Source: Monosporascus cannonballus (taxonomy: Eukaryota; Ascomycota; Sordariomycetes; Xylariales). Taken from it: 64,000 nt of DNA. Made by a program: the position numbers and the translations under genes. The first letter of the stretch is position 1. Each line of letters starts with the position of its first letter. The stretch spans positions 124,001 to 188,000 of the forward strand of contig QJNS01000014.1 of the NCBI GenBank assembly GCA_004154925.1, in the 5' to 3' direction. The notes under the pieces are model-generated. The model did not search any database. It was not told where the DNA came from and worked only from the letters and a program-made list of their open reading frames with translations. This document shows, piece after piece, positions 23,162-33,318 of this stretch.

Positions 23162-24786
23162 ATCGAACAGAGCGTGTAGGGCCGTTGCTCGTTGTCAAGT
23201 TGTCTCCGGGCAGGTAGGTGCGGATTTTGTCCACTTGCGCGATTGATTTTGGTGTGTTTGGTTTTGAATGAGAATTAGCGTACAAATTATCTAGCTACCT
23301 GTCTCGGGAGGGCTTGAGAGGTTTTATGCTTCCGCCCCGACGGCATTATTCCCACTCGTCCCGCTCGAGGACTGAACTACCGCGTCCACTAGCCAGCATC
23401 CTGGGTGGGTATCGTCAGAGGCGATATGCGTGACGAATGACGATTAGTAAGCAGGACGGCGGTGACTCTCCGTAGATATTTGTAATTCATCCAACGAATG
23501 CGAGTCGGGCCCTCTATTACACAGATCTGGGCGCAGAATTATGTGGAACATACCTAGATAGTTATGGAGCTCACGGTGGATGTGGGGATAGATCGATGAC
23601 GTTCCTCATTATTGCCTATGCCCTCGATGCAACGGACTGAGGATCGAAGGGAGTGGAAGAGGGTTGTTGTGTCGCGCTTAGTATTCCTGGGACATAGCTT
23701 CCGCAATAGGATATTCTGCCGAAATCCCATATAGAAAAAGTAGCCCAGTATAGGGTCCGTGACCTAAACCCCTAACACCGCGGAAGCCTTGGCTACTACC
23801 TGACCTTATCGCCGACCTTATCGTCGATCTAGGTAACCAGCAACCCGGCTGATCATCTGGTTGAGGAGCCCAAGGCTGAAGGGTTTAAGACCCGGAGCGT
23901 ATAAGGCGCGCAAGGCATGCGCTAAGAGGTCGCGTAAGCCGAAATACGTGAAGCGCCCCCTTTTTAGGCAGAGTCGCCTTCCCGAATTATATTAGCGCCG
24001 ATAATGCAAGTGTTGCTGAAGTTTATGCCGATTAGAATTTGGTCCGTGTCTACCTCCGCCTCAGGCCCCTTTCCACGCTGACAGAACTCGCTGACAAATT
24101 CCAAAGCGGTCCTGGGTCGCGTAACGGTCAGATATTCGGCTACAAGGAGTGGCTTTCACTTTCTCCGAGTAATCCTTTGTCACACTTACTAAGGAGCAGC
24201 TGCACAGCTCTTAAGGATATATTGACTTGTAGGAAGCTAGGAAGCGTTGATCCCACTTATTGTGGGTGATCCACTGATATAGGGCTTTGGGCTCCGATAT
24301 CGCTGCCCAACAGAAAGGGGGGCCCCCTTTTCCATGACATCCTCCATGTGTTGCGTTGCAGATACGGCACGGCGCAATAGATAGGCGGTAGATAAGGCCT
24401 CAAACTTGAAAGCTTTTATGGTCACCCATGAGAGTTACCGGGGGGAATCGGGTGTGTGACTTCGATGGGCGTTCGGCCCAGGGGAACAGTCGGGACACGA
24501 TGCAGAATCGGGCTCTATTACCTGCAGGGCTCATCCATCTGAGCAGATGTGGGGTCCGAACTACCTACCTAGCATTCCGCCAGCGTAATGTTTCCTGCAT
24601 CTTGAGGATACCCAATGGCCGTTATCTTCGGATGACCGCCGGAAAACACTAAACATGCTCGCTCCCAAGTGGCTTCCTAGACTCCTGAACTCCGCGTCCG
24701 ACCAAATGGACCATGAACCGCGACGCCTATAGCTGAAGAAACGGGGGCTCACGGGAGCAGACCTTCGTCGGAACTTCGTCGCGCTA
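23162..24786. other. Intergenic, no gene supported
   Basis: About 1.6 kb with normal GC. Open frames such as 24039-24269 and 24428-24652 (plus) have no recognisable domain. It includes the promoter side of the oxidoreductase and the 3' side of the His-rich protein gene. Small direct repeats (GACCTTATCGCC / GACCTTATCGTC at about 23810-23827) are visible. Confidence 0.45.
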
Positions 24787-25632
24787 CTAGCACGACAGGC
24801 ACGGTTCCCTCGCCCACCGCAGCATACCCCGGATATCCTCCCGTTGCTCGTCCAGCCTCTGCCGCGCGCGGAGGTAGTTGGCGCCCGCCGCCGCGACCAT
24901 GGCCGGCGCCGCCTCCAGGGCGTGCAGATCCCGCATGACGGCGAAGTGCGTGTCCGCGTCGCTCGCAAGCGTGTACAGGCTCTCGGCATCGCGGAACATG
25001 GCCTCCTCCCAGCGGGCGCGGAACCGCTCCTCGTGCGCGAACGCCGGGTTCCAGTTCTCCCCCCAGCGGACCTCCTCGAGGTCGCGCCTCCACGTGGCGG
25101 CGTAATGAACGTGGGCATCGGCTCTGCTCGTCCGACTCCGACTCCGATCCCGGAGCTTGTCGTCGCTGCCACTGCCGCAGACTTCTTCCGGGTGGTGGTG
25201 GCTATCGTCGTCGTCGTCGTACCAGAGGCCGGGCGCCATGCCGAAGCAGTTGAGGTGGTGGTGACGGTGCTCGAGGACGAAGTGCTCGCACTCCTCGGGC
25301 TCGATGTCGAGGAGCTCGTGCGGCGGCCGCGGCGCCCCGAGGGCCGCGGCGCACAGGCGCGTCTCGACCAGGGGGGCGCAGCAGCTGTGGTATTCGCACG
25401 CTCCCGCGCGCCGGATGCCGCCGCTGTTGAGTAGCATCTGGCCCGGCGGCGGCAGCGAGACCTCGCACTGGTGGTAGCTGGTGCGCAGCGGGTTTGCGTA
25501 GTACGGCCGCCCGGGCGGTTGCGCGGCGTCAGCGTTGGCGTGGGAGTGGGAATGGGAGTGGGAGTCCGGGTCCAGCATCATGGGCGAGCGCACGTCGTGG
25601 TGCATGCGGTGAATTATGATCCTGCGGCACAT
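24787..25632 (-). CDS. Conserved fungal hypothetical protein, His/Asp-rich, 281 aa
   Basis: I place the start at the ATG at 25632 (MCRRIIIHRMHHDVR) because upstream codons are charged, non-conserved and run into a probable UTR. The protein has a Cys/His-rich N-terminal half: MCRRII, YANPLRTSYHQCEV, a CEYHSCC cluster, PEECEHFVLEHRHHH. It also has an SHSHSHSH tract made by a GTGGGA-type microsatellite at about 25541-25570, an acidic DDDDD run followed by HHH, and a helical Ala/Arg-rich C-terminus. No signal peptide or membrane helix is visible. The spaced Cys and His residues could bind a metal, which is inference. I recognise the N-terminal block as recurring in uncharacterised fungal proteins but know no function. 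A single intact exon with very high GC produces long shadow frames on the other strand. Confidence 0.75.
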   Translation of the reverse strand: MCRRIIIHRMHHDVRSPMMLDPDSHSHSHSHANADAAQPPGRPYYANPLRTSYHQCEVSLPPPGQMLLNSGGIRRAGACEYHSCCAPLVETRLCAAALGAPRPPHELLDIEPEECEHFVLEHRHHHLNCFGMAPGLWYDDDDDSHHHPEEVCGSGSDDKLRDRSRSRTSRADAHVHYAATWRRDLEEVRWGENWNPAFAHEERFRARWEEAMFRDAESLYTLASDADTHFAVMRDLHALEAAPAMVAAAGANYLRARQRLDEQREDIRGMLRWAREPCLSC

Positions 25633-26728
25633 CTTTGCTTTCTTTTCCTCCCTTTCGGTATTTGCGGGTAGGTACGTTCGGTAGGTAGGTGGGCGTTCTC
25701 TCACGAACTGAACTAGAACTGGTTGGTCTCGGTGTTGATCGACTTGCTCGCTTACGCCGAGTTATAGAACCTAAGACCAGCTTGGCTTGAGGCGGTGATC
25801 AGCGAGTGTAACGGGTTCTAGTCGAAGACCTGTGCGTAGCGTTGTCCTAGAAGTTAGGCGTTCAGGGGGCGTGTCTATATATATATACAATGCTGGGTCT
25901 CCGGACTGAAAATCAGACCGGGACGTCGAGTTAGAACCACGCAGATGAATAAAATATGACCATCGAAGCCAGCAGCAGGGAACAGTACTTACCCCCAGAA
26001 TTTATAGGAAATGTCTACAAAAAGAAGGTATCTACTGGTCTTTCCAATTGTTAGCCGGGCACTGAAATGCGGCTTGAATACCTTTTTGTATTCGCTCTTC
26101 GGGGATTGGTGATTGGACAAAATAAACCTTTTGTCTCAGTTTTTGTTTCTGAGAAATCCAGGGAACAATAGTTGTGTTCTCTGTGTTTCTTGTTGTCCCT
26201 TCAGTTGTGGAATATACGCTTCTTTGTACGTTTATGAGAGTCGGCAGTTTAGAGTCCAGGAGCTAGGGAGGTTCATTGAGCGGGATCAGGCTTGGGTAAT
26301 AGCTATAAATGTGCGGTTCGAATCATAAAGAACGAGAAAAGTGTACAAGTCCTCGGGTTGTATTAGAAGATGTACGTAGGAGTCCTTGTCGGTGATCCGA
26401 AGTTGCGGTAACCTCCACGGACGTGGACGAGCTGGTTTATTATTGCGTCCGCCAAACTAGACTCCAGCTGATCGATATATAACGCGGCAATCCACAGCAA
26501 CGTGACTTCTTGAAAGAACAACGAGTTCATTAACTGGATGTAATCGTGGAGTGCCATCATTTGCTGAGTGAATTATATTTACACATATGCGCACATACGC
26601 AAGCGGACGCCTACGCCGTCCCTGTACCAGAAAACGCCTGACATATGCTCGTACCTCTATGTCTATCCATGCATCCCCTCCACAAATTCCCGTCCCATGC
26701 AAGCCGTATCGCTTACAAAAACTAACGG
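25633..26728. other. Intergenic, nothing recognised
   Basis: Promoter side of the His-rich gene and 3' flank of the ABC1 kinase. A (TA)n run lies at about 25876-25888. A tRNA-like stretch at about 25895-25950 does not fold properly. No gene is supported. Confidence 0.45.
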
Positions 26729-29032
26729 CTATATATTAGGCGCTAGTAGGTCGTACTTGACGCAATTCTCGACCTGTACGAACCGTACAATCAGTATCAA
26801 GAGTCCCAATCGCGCAGGATAATATTCTGGCAGGTAGCGGGACGAAACGTAGAAAGGGGAGAAGACGCAGAAGAAAAGCAAGGGGGGAAGGAAGGAAGGA
26901 AAAAAAAAACATACATCCTCGATACTAGCCTGCATGAAGCGCCGGGCCTCGAGTCCCGCCCAGACGAAAAATATGGAGTAGTCGCCACCCTTCATCATAG
27001 CGGCGCCGCTCTGGGCGCCGAGCTCGCGCAGGATGGGCAGGGAACTACTAAGGAGATCGACGTCCGGGTCGAGGCTGCGGCCGATGCCCTCGAGCAGCAG
27101 GATGCTGATGACGACGTTGACGAAGTCGCCCTCGAGGCGCACGTGGTGCACGCGCACCATGTCGAGCACGCGCTGCAGGATGTCGCCGATGCGCACGTTG
27201 CCGAGGGCTAGCGTACGGCTCTTGACGCCAAGCACCAGGTGCTGCATCTTGAGCGCGAACACCTCGGCGTCGACCACCGCCTCGGGCTGCCTGCACCGCT
27301 CGCACATGAGCTGGCCCGCCTTGTAGCCGTCGAACTCGGCCACCGCGCGGAACAGGTCCAGGAAGTTGCGGCGGTTCGTCGCGTTGAGCTCCGTCACCAA
27401 CCCCGTGTCGATGAAGATGAGCTGCGGCCGGAACCCTTCGGCGTCGATGCGCGCCAGTTCCGCCTCCCAGGCCGCCTTGTCTTTGCTCTTGCGGTACGGT
27501 CGCAGGCGCGCGAGGACCTGCTCCGTGACGTCGGGCTGTTCAGCGGGGTGTGGTTGACGGTCACTGGCGTCTTCCGACCGTGACCGCCTTCGCAGGCTGA
27601 TGTCGGGTTTCGATGTTTCGTAGAAGCGCACCATGATGTTGCCGGGGTGTAGATCGGCATGCACGAAATTGTCGAGCAGCAGCATGCGCAGGAACGCGTC
27701 TAGGCCTTCCTGGGCGATGTCGCGCTGGAAAACACCACCGCCGTTCTCAAGAAAGTCGGATAAGGGGATCCCCTGGGCGAACTCTTCCACGAGCACATTC
27801 CGGGTGGTGAACTCTAGATAGGGGAAGGGGAACCAGGCGGTCGAGCGATTCTTGAAGTTCTTGCGGAATTTGGCAAGGTTCGCAGCTTCAATGCGTAGAT
27901 CTAACTGCAACTTCATCATCTCCCCGAATTGCGTCACCTCGTCCGGTAGGGATAACCACTCAATGGTAGGTATCATGTTGAGTACGGAGGCGAAGAAGCC
28001 CATGATCCGTAGATCGCGGCGTACAATCCGCTCAACTCTCGGGTGCAGGACTTTAACGGCCACGTAGCTAGAGGGCACACGTTTGGGAATGCTCTTCAGA
28101 ACGGTGTTCACGTTTCGGCGAACATTCTGCCGGATGTTGCTCACAATGTCAGATACGTCGACATCGCCTGGAACGGCAAGATCCGGCTTCAGCTTCGCCT
28201 TGTAAACTTGAGCTATCGCGCCCACGCCTAGGGGCTTCTCCTGAAACTCTTCAAATATGTCTTCGAACCTTCGGCCGCCGAAGGCCGCCTCGACAGTCCG
28301 TTTCGTAGCATGGAGCGAATGCGCTGGGGCATTAGAATGAAGTTTCGACATTATATCGCACATTTCGTTGGGGAAGATGTCCGTTCTAGAAGCGGCCCAT
28401 TGACCCAGCTTTTAATGGAGGCATGTCAGCTTCAGAGATCACGAAATCTGTGAGGCCACTCCTTCTCTTACCTTGATGAAAGCCGGCCCTGCCAACTCCA
28501 TGCTCTTTACCAAGCAGCCATACCACCACAAAGTACCGGATCGCTCATTATCGCGATCAGGCTGTCGCCTCCCGACCCAAATGACTGGTACGGCCAGTAT
28601 GACAGGCACGAATATGGCGACTAGGTGGAGGAACCTGACGCCAGTACATAAAGGCTCCCACAGATAGAGGTCGAGGTATAACAGAATCTCATGTCTGAGT
28701 CTCGAGAACCCTCTGTCGTCCTCATCTACCTTCTTCTTCAACTCTTCTCTGGATACCTGCAGCATGCGCTCTTCGGCGGTCGGCTCCGTCCCTTTACTCT
28801 CTTTCTCGGAGAGCTTGACAAATGCGGCCGTTCCTAATGCGCCACTTGCCGCAGCCGCCTTCAGAGCTTTCCCCGTGAAGCGGGGATTGCTCCATATCGG
28901 AGAGCCATTCGGAGACTGGAATCGGAGATTCGTATATAACCTCCTGAACTGGGCATTGATAGTACCCGGCTGAGGGATTCGGGGGCAAGCTCGACGGGCG
29001 CAAAACCGGCCTAGGAGGAATGCCGGCCTCAT
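26729..29032 (-). CDS. ABC1/UbiB-family atypical kinase, mitochondrial (ADCK2/Cqd1-like)
   Basis: A member of the ABC1/ADCK/UbiB family, whose yeast and human relatives act at the inner mitochondrial membrane in coenzyme Q biology. There are three exons (29032-28472, 28408-26915, 26773-26729) with introns of 63 nt (GTAAGA..AAAAG) and 141 nt (GTATGT..ACAG), giving 699 aa with consistent phases. The N-terminus is Arg-rich and lacks acidic residues, as in a mitochondrial presequence. It is followed by one or two hydrophobic segments near residues 130-155. The first splice recreates AGPAFIKLGQWAASRTD, the KxGQ motif. Then come GVGAIAQVYKA (the ABC1 Ala-rich loop), VEEFAQGIPL, FVHADLHPGNIMV (catalytic loop) and FIDTGLV (DFG-equivalent). 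The second intron is 47 codons long and stays open if retained, but splicing yields a better C-terminus (CVKYDLLAPNI). The WWYG..VKSMELAGPAF block suggests the YPL109C/Cqd1 branch, less certain than the family. Confidence 0.92.
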
Positions 29033-29730
29033 TGCGCCAGGGGTTTGAGGTGGAATTTGTCGCTGTGAAAATCTATTCGCATTATAATGGAGCTATAGAT
29101 TTCATGACGTGTTTAACGAGTCACATATTGAAGTTGTATGGAATATGCAACAGCTTAAGTTATTATCAGGACCCCCTTCCTCCGATGGACAGGAACCTTC
29201 GGAATAGCATGACGCGAAGAGAAAGAACTCTATGCACAGCATCCCACGCTAATACACGTTGTGACGTATATCACTCTCGTACACTTTAAGTACCTTCTGT
29301 ACCGCAGTATCGATTGTATCGGATAAGCAGCGTATCTAATACTCTATCCAATAAGTTGTACGAAGGTACCCAGGCACGTGGTAGTGCTTTCATCGACAGA
29401 CATGTGAAACCGGGCATTTTGTTCCGTCTTTCTCCGATCAATGACGGGGCCATCCGACATGCAGCTACCTGCCCTGCTTAGTAAGAAGTTCGCAGCGGGA
29501 CTCCAGGGTTCTTTATCCTTATCGGTCGCATCTCCATATTTAGTCTTTTGGGAATAATTGCGATACCATCATCCGATAGTTGGTTGCCCGTCAAGACGAT
29601 TCCATACACGCCGAAGGCCCAATAAGGATTCAATGTGATCGCGCCTTCTTACCTTGTCTCTACGCTCTGCTTGTCTCTACGCTCTGTTCAGTTCTCATCC
29701 CTACCTAATACAGCTCGTCTAAGGTTCGTC
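29033..29730. promoter_or_regulatory. Shared divergent promoter of two mitochondrial genes
   Basis: About 0.7 kb separates the ABC1 kinase (minus) from cytochrome c heme lyase (plus). Both products are mitochondrial, so common regulation is possible but inferred only. Near the heme-lyase start there is a duplicated CTTGTCTCTACGCTCTG motif (about 29651-29685). No defined factor site is claimed. Confidence 0.4.
29440..29640 (-). pseudogene. Possible fragment of an old-yellow-enzyme gene
   Basis: Minus-strand reading gives PYWAFGVYGIVLTGNQLSDD. Spacing W..G..G..LTGN matches the GGFGVILTGN block of the oxidoreductase at 21699-23161. Only this short stretch is recognisable, and it soon meets stops. 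It sits inside the shared promoter of the ABC1 and heme-lyase genes. It may be coincidence. Confidence 0.35.
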
Positions 29731-30864
29731 ATGGGCTGGTTTTGGGCTGATTGTCCCCAACCTCAAATCCGCTCTGTATCTGCTGCAGGTCGTCAGTATG
29801 GAATTCGATCACCACCCGTGAGTCGCTCTCGTATGTTGTCGCGCAGCTTTCGCCGTCTATAGACTCACGCCAAGCAGCCAGGATGTCCAATGCACAAGCA
29901 TCAGAAGAGTGCCGATGCGATGACATCCTCTCCTGCTTCTGCATGCCCGGTGCCTCATGCTTCTAAAACCACCTCGTCCACATCTCCACCCCCTTCGGCA
30001 TGCCCTGTACCGCATGCATCTCGTGCGTCTGCTCCGCCAGGGAAACCCGAGCCCAATTCGACGTTATCGAAACTGAACCCGCTGAACTACATGTTCGGTG
30101 ACTTGTCGCAAGAGCGCGCTCCCCAGCAGACGCACGCGCTACCCACATCTCGCGACCCGTCGACAATCCCCAAGGGCGACGGTTCTGGCAATTGGGAGTA
30201 CCCGTCGCCGCAGCAGATGTATAACGCGCTTCTTAGGAAGGGATACGCAGATACGGACGTCACGGCCGTCGAGAGCATGGTCAGCGTGCACAACTTCCTC
30301 AACGAGGGTGCGTGGGGCGAGATCATGGACTGGGAGAAGCGCTTCGCGGGGGGCCTGCTTAAGGGCTGGCGGCTTTGCAGCCGGGGAGAACAGAATTTCG
30401 AAGCGCAGGTGAGGAGGTACGGGTATCGAAAGGAGGTCGACGGCTTGCAGCCTAGCCTTGTGAGGTTCCAAGGCCGGCCACAGGATATGACGCCGAAGGC
30501 CGCCATGCTCCAAGTCATGGGCTGGCTGTATCCTGGCGTATTTGGGTAGGATCATCCATGCATGCTACATTGCAACCTGAAGAATAACGCTAATGCGATG
30601 TACAGCACGGAACCTCCTTTTGATCGACACGACTGGTATGTTTCGCGCGACATCAACGGGCAGCGGAAAGAAGTCCGTTACGTGATCGATTATTACTCCG
30701 GACCCCCTGAACCGACCGGCGAGCCCGTCTTCTACCTTGACGTGCGGCCCGCCTTTACAGCGACTGGAGCTGCCGAGAGAGCGCTGCGATGGGGATGCGA
30801 TGTATGGTGGAGAGCCTCCGGGGGTGATGCCCGCGAGGCCGAGAAGCAGCATGCGGAAAAGTAA
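29731..30864 (+). CDS. CYC3: Cytochrome c heme lyase (holocytochrome-c synthase)
   Basis: This enzyme attaches heme to apocytochrome c in the mitochondrial intermembrane space. Three exons, 29731-29817, 29863-30545 and 30606-30864, give 342 aa. The introns are 45 nt (GTGAGT..ATAG) and 60 nt (GTAGGA..ACAG, with GCTAAT branch). The start MGWFWAD is typical of filamentous-fungal members. The first splice creates QPGCPMHK, a CP-type heme-binding motif, followed by two ACPVPHAS copies. The core follows with [50 protein letters not shown] and [15 protein letters not shown]. The second splice gives [13 protein letters not shown] and [25 protein letters not shown], the C-terminal heme-interacting region with its conserved His. 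All expected blocks are present and in frame, so the gene looks functional. The first intron is short and is the least certain detail. Confidence 0.94.
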
Positions 30865-31726
30865 ATGCCCCTATTGTAAGATGGGATTCAGAGCGTACTC
30901 GGGAGTTAGGATATCACTGCGTAGATCCAGCATGGATGGGCTACCCATCTCTGGTTAGGGGACGGGGCTTCTTTCTCATAATGCATCACGACTCTAATGA
31001 TAGGCGGATAAGCCTCCTTTCTTATACTCGGAGGATCCAGCACTGTCTCTCAGTGCCCCTTATGGAAGCCCGAACCGGCGTTGCCCTTGCTTGAGAGGAT
31101 CAGCAGCTTATGCGACACATTCTCCCGTCCGGCCATGTAAGCATACTGAGGATACAAACAGGGCTCACTGTCTACGTACAATCCTGCCCCTGGTACCGAT
31201 CTGGAGAACCACCCTGTATTCCTTCGCCTACAAAGAGAAAGGCGCTATTGATGGAATCCCTACCTCCTCCCTAGACTCTTCCGGGGTAACAGAAGCCCAC
31301 GGAGGATCCACTAGTTCATTCAATTCCCCAGATCTGGACCTCGATCCTTCGCACCCGATATTACATTCGTTGGCCCGTTTTACAATTCCTGTAGACTCGC
31401 TCTCCCTAACCGAAAATGTCATTCAAATCGGAGTCAATTAATCGCACCGCGACAAGCCGGCAACACCCACGCTCCTAATTCCATAATTAGAATGTTACAA
31501 TTGAGTTTCTGATCATCTGTCGCCATCCTACCGCACACCCAATTCGTTCGTCCATCCAGCCACCAAGCCTTCAGTCCATTCAGCCACCACGCCGTCAGCC
31601 GTCCCTTACGAGAAAGGGTTTCCGCCAACGTGTCCAAAACCTAAAGAGAAGCACCACGCCAAAGTAGGCGTCCCCCCCCCCTTCGGCCTTCAAAAGAAAT
31701 TATATATAAAGTGTTGGAGACACAAA
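30865..31726. other. Intergenic, no gene supported
   Basis: This contains the 3' flank of the heme-lyase gene and the promoter of the small membrane-protein gene. The 116-codon frame at 31091-31441 (plus) has no recognisable domain. A C-run (about 31672-31681) lies just before the TATA-like box. Confidence 0.45.
31701..31710 (+). promoter_or_regulatory. TATA-like box
   Basis: TATATATAAA is only 16 bases before the ATG at 31727. If it is the true TATA element, transcription would start at or after the ATG, so either it is not used or a downstream start is used. Context only. Confidence 0.35.
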
Positions 31727-32431
31727 ATGGCCGACCCCCTCTATGGGTACCTCCCGCACTACGAGCTCTCGCTGCTCCAGCGCATGTCTCTGATCTGGGC
31801 CTTCATCGCCTGCGGGCTCGTCATCGCACTCCAGATCGCGCAGTCGTGGGCCGAGCCGCGGCCCAGGTGGACTCTGCTCGACGAGAGAAATAAGTGAGTT
31901 ATTTTACCTCCTTTTCCCCTTTCCTTGCCTTGCCTTCTCTGTTCTCGACGCCGCGGGGTTGCTTGAAATGGGCGTCTTTTTTTTTTTAATGCGGTTTTGC
32001 TTTCCCGATTGTCCCAATGCGCCATCGATCTCTCCCCCGCGCCCCGCCGAATTTCTCTCCAGCCCCAGAATATCCCCGGTTACCTAAACTGAGACCGGGG
32101 AAATACCCATTTAGCGGGGAATTGAATCCGACCTGCGCAATAAAAAGAGAAGAAGCAGCTAACCGACACGCACACAAATTGCAGACACTACTGGTATACG
32201 TTCTACGTCCTCGAGGCCTTCCTGACCATGCAGATCACGTACCGGCCGCTAGCTTGGAAGCTCGAGGAGCTCGGGCTCGGCGGCGGCGTCGGGATCCTCG
32301 ACGCCGTCTGGATCGCGCTGCTGGGGCTCGAGGCCGCCATGGTCGCCGGCGTCGTCGCCCTCCGGGTCTCGCGCGCCTTTGGCGGTAGCCCGACGAAGCC
32401 GGGAGGCGGTGCGAAGCAGAAGGAGTTATAG
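31727..32431 (+). CDS. Small integral membrane protein, 137 aa, unknown function
   Basis: There are two exons (31727-31893, 32185-32431) split by a 291-nt GTGAGT..GCAG intron. The phase matches exactly and the junction codon is AA|A (Lys). The protein has an N-terminal MADPLYGYLPHYELSLLQ segment, a first helix (LIWAFIACGLVIALQI), a polar loop with WAEPRPRWTLLDERNK, a second hydrophobic stretch (YWYTFYVLEAFLTMQITY), a third helix (AVWIALLGLEAAMVAGVVAL) and a Gly/Lys-rich tail. There is no signal peptide, and I cannot name a family. Coding quality (third-position GC, clean splice, three helices) makes it a convincing gene even though both exons are short. The intron is unusually long for this window. 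Confidence 0.8.
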
Positions 32432-33318
32432 GCCGCCTATTTAAAGTATCCATCTGGTTTGTGAGAGGTGGGATAGGAGTTAAGATAGGTACTACTTACG
32501 ATAGTGTAATCTCAATCCTGTGCCACAATGTGGGGCTTGCATGCATCGGAACGTGGCTTGGCCACCGCTACACTGTCGCTACTCCGTACCATAACCATCC
32601 ATGGATAAAAAGTTGACAGAGCTATGCTCGAAAGCATTGGAGAGGGAGGTGGGTGCTAAGCACCCACGCACGGGAACCTAGTTATCGTCAATCCCTCATT
32701 TCCGTAGCTCAGAACATTATGCCCAATTGACTACCGTTTGCCTGTGCCCTATGTATGATGTGTGTGGCCGTGACTATGAGCGAGTCTGACACAGTCTGTC
32801 TGGGCTGACCCAAAAGCGGCACTGCCGCACGAGATTTTACGTTGCGCAGGATAGTACCTGGTGGACTTGGTCAGTTATTACAGAAGCCAGCCGGAAGGAA
32901 TGATTGGGCAGCGCGTGTGATATCGAGCGCCCCTTCGCGCATCGCACCAAGGTCTATTGGACAACAAAACTCAAGCGCTCATTCCACTATGCACTGCCCC
33001 CGCCCTGAGGCTGGAATGCAGTCGTGATATCCTCCACCTTGTTCCAATTTCTTTCAGCTGAATTCAATCTCCTGCTCCTTGAGAGAAGATACTCAGCTCT
33101 TGACGGTATTTTGAGCAAGCCGTGGCCATCCAGCTTCACCGAGAAAGCCTTGCGACTGACAGGAGTAAATCAAATCCGAATTCGTCCTCCTGACGACCCT
33201 ACGTCCTGACTTGCCTCCATAGTGCTCTGGTAGCGAGACGCACAGAGCTTCGGTTTCGCTTCCACTGCTTTAGACATCCGCAATCAAGACATCAAGGAGA
33301 ACCTGCGCTAAATCAATC
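32432..33318. other. Intergenic, no gene supported
   Basis: 3' flank of the small membrane-protein gene and upstream region of the HET-ankyrin gene. Frames of 61 codons (32842-33027, 33024-33209) are not recognisable. The short inverted repeat GGGTGCTTAGCACCC-like at about 32651-32664 is noted without a function. Confidence 0.4.

Noticed and set aside
24844..25434. 196-codon open frame on plus
   Set aside because: Antisense to the GC-rich His/Asp-rich gene. Low-complexity Val/Arg composition.
25895..25950. tRNA-like stretch (CTGAAAATC with a GTCGAGTTAGAACC arm)
   Set aside because: Anticodon and T stems do not pair properly and no acceptor stem was found.
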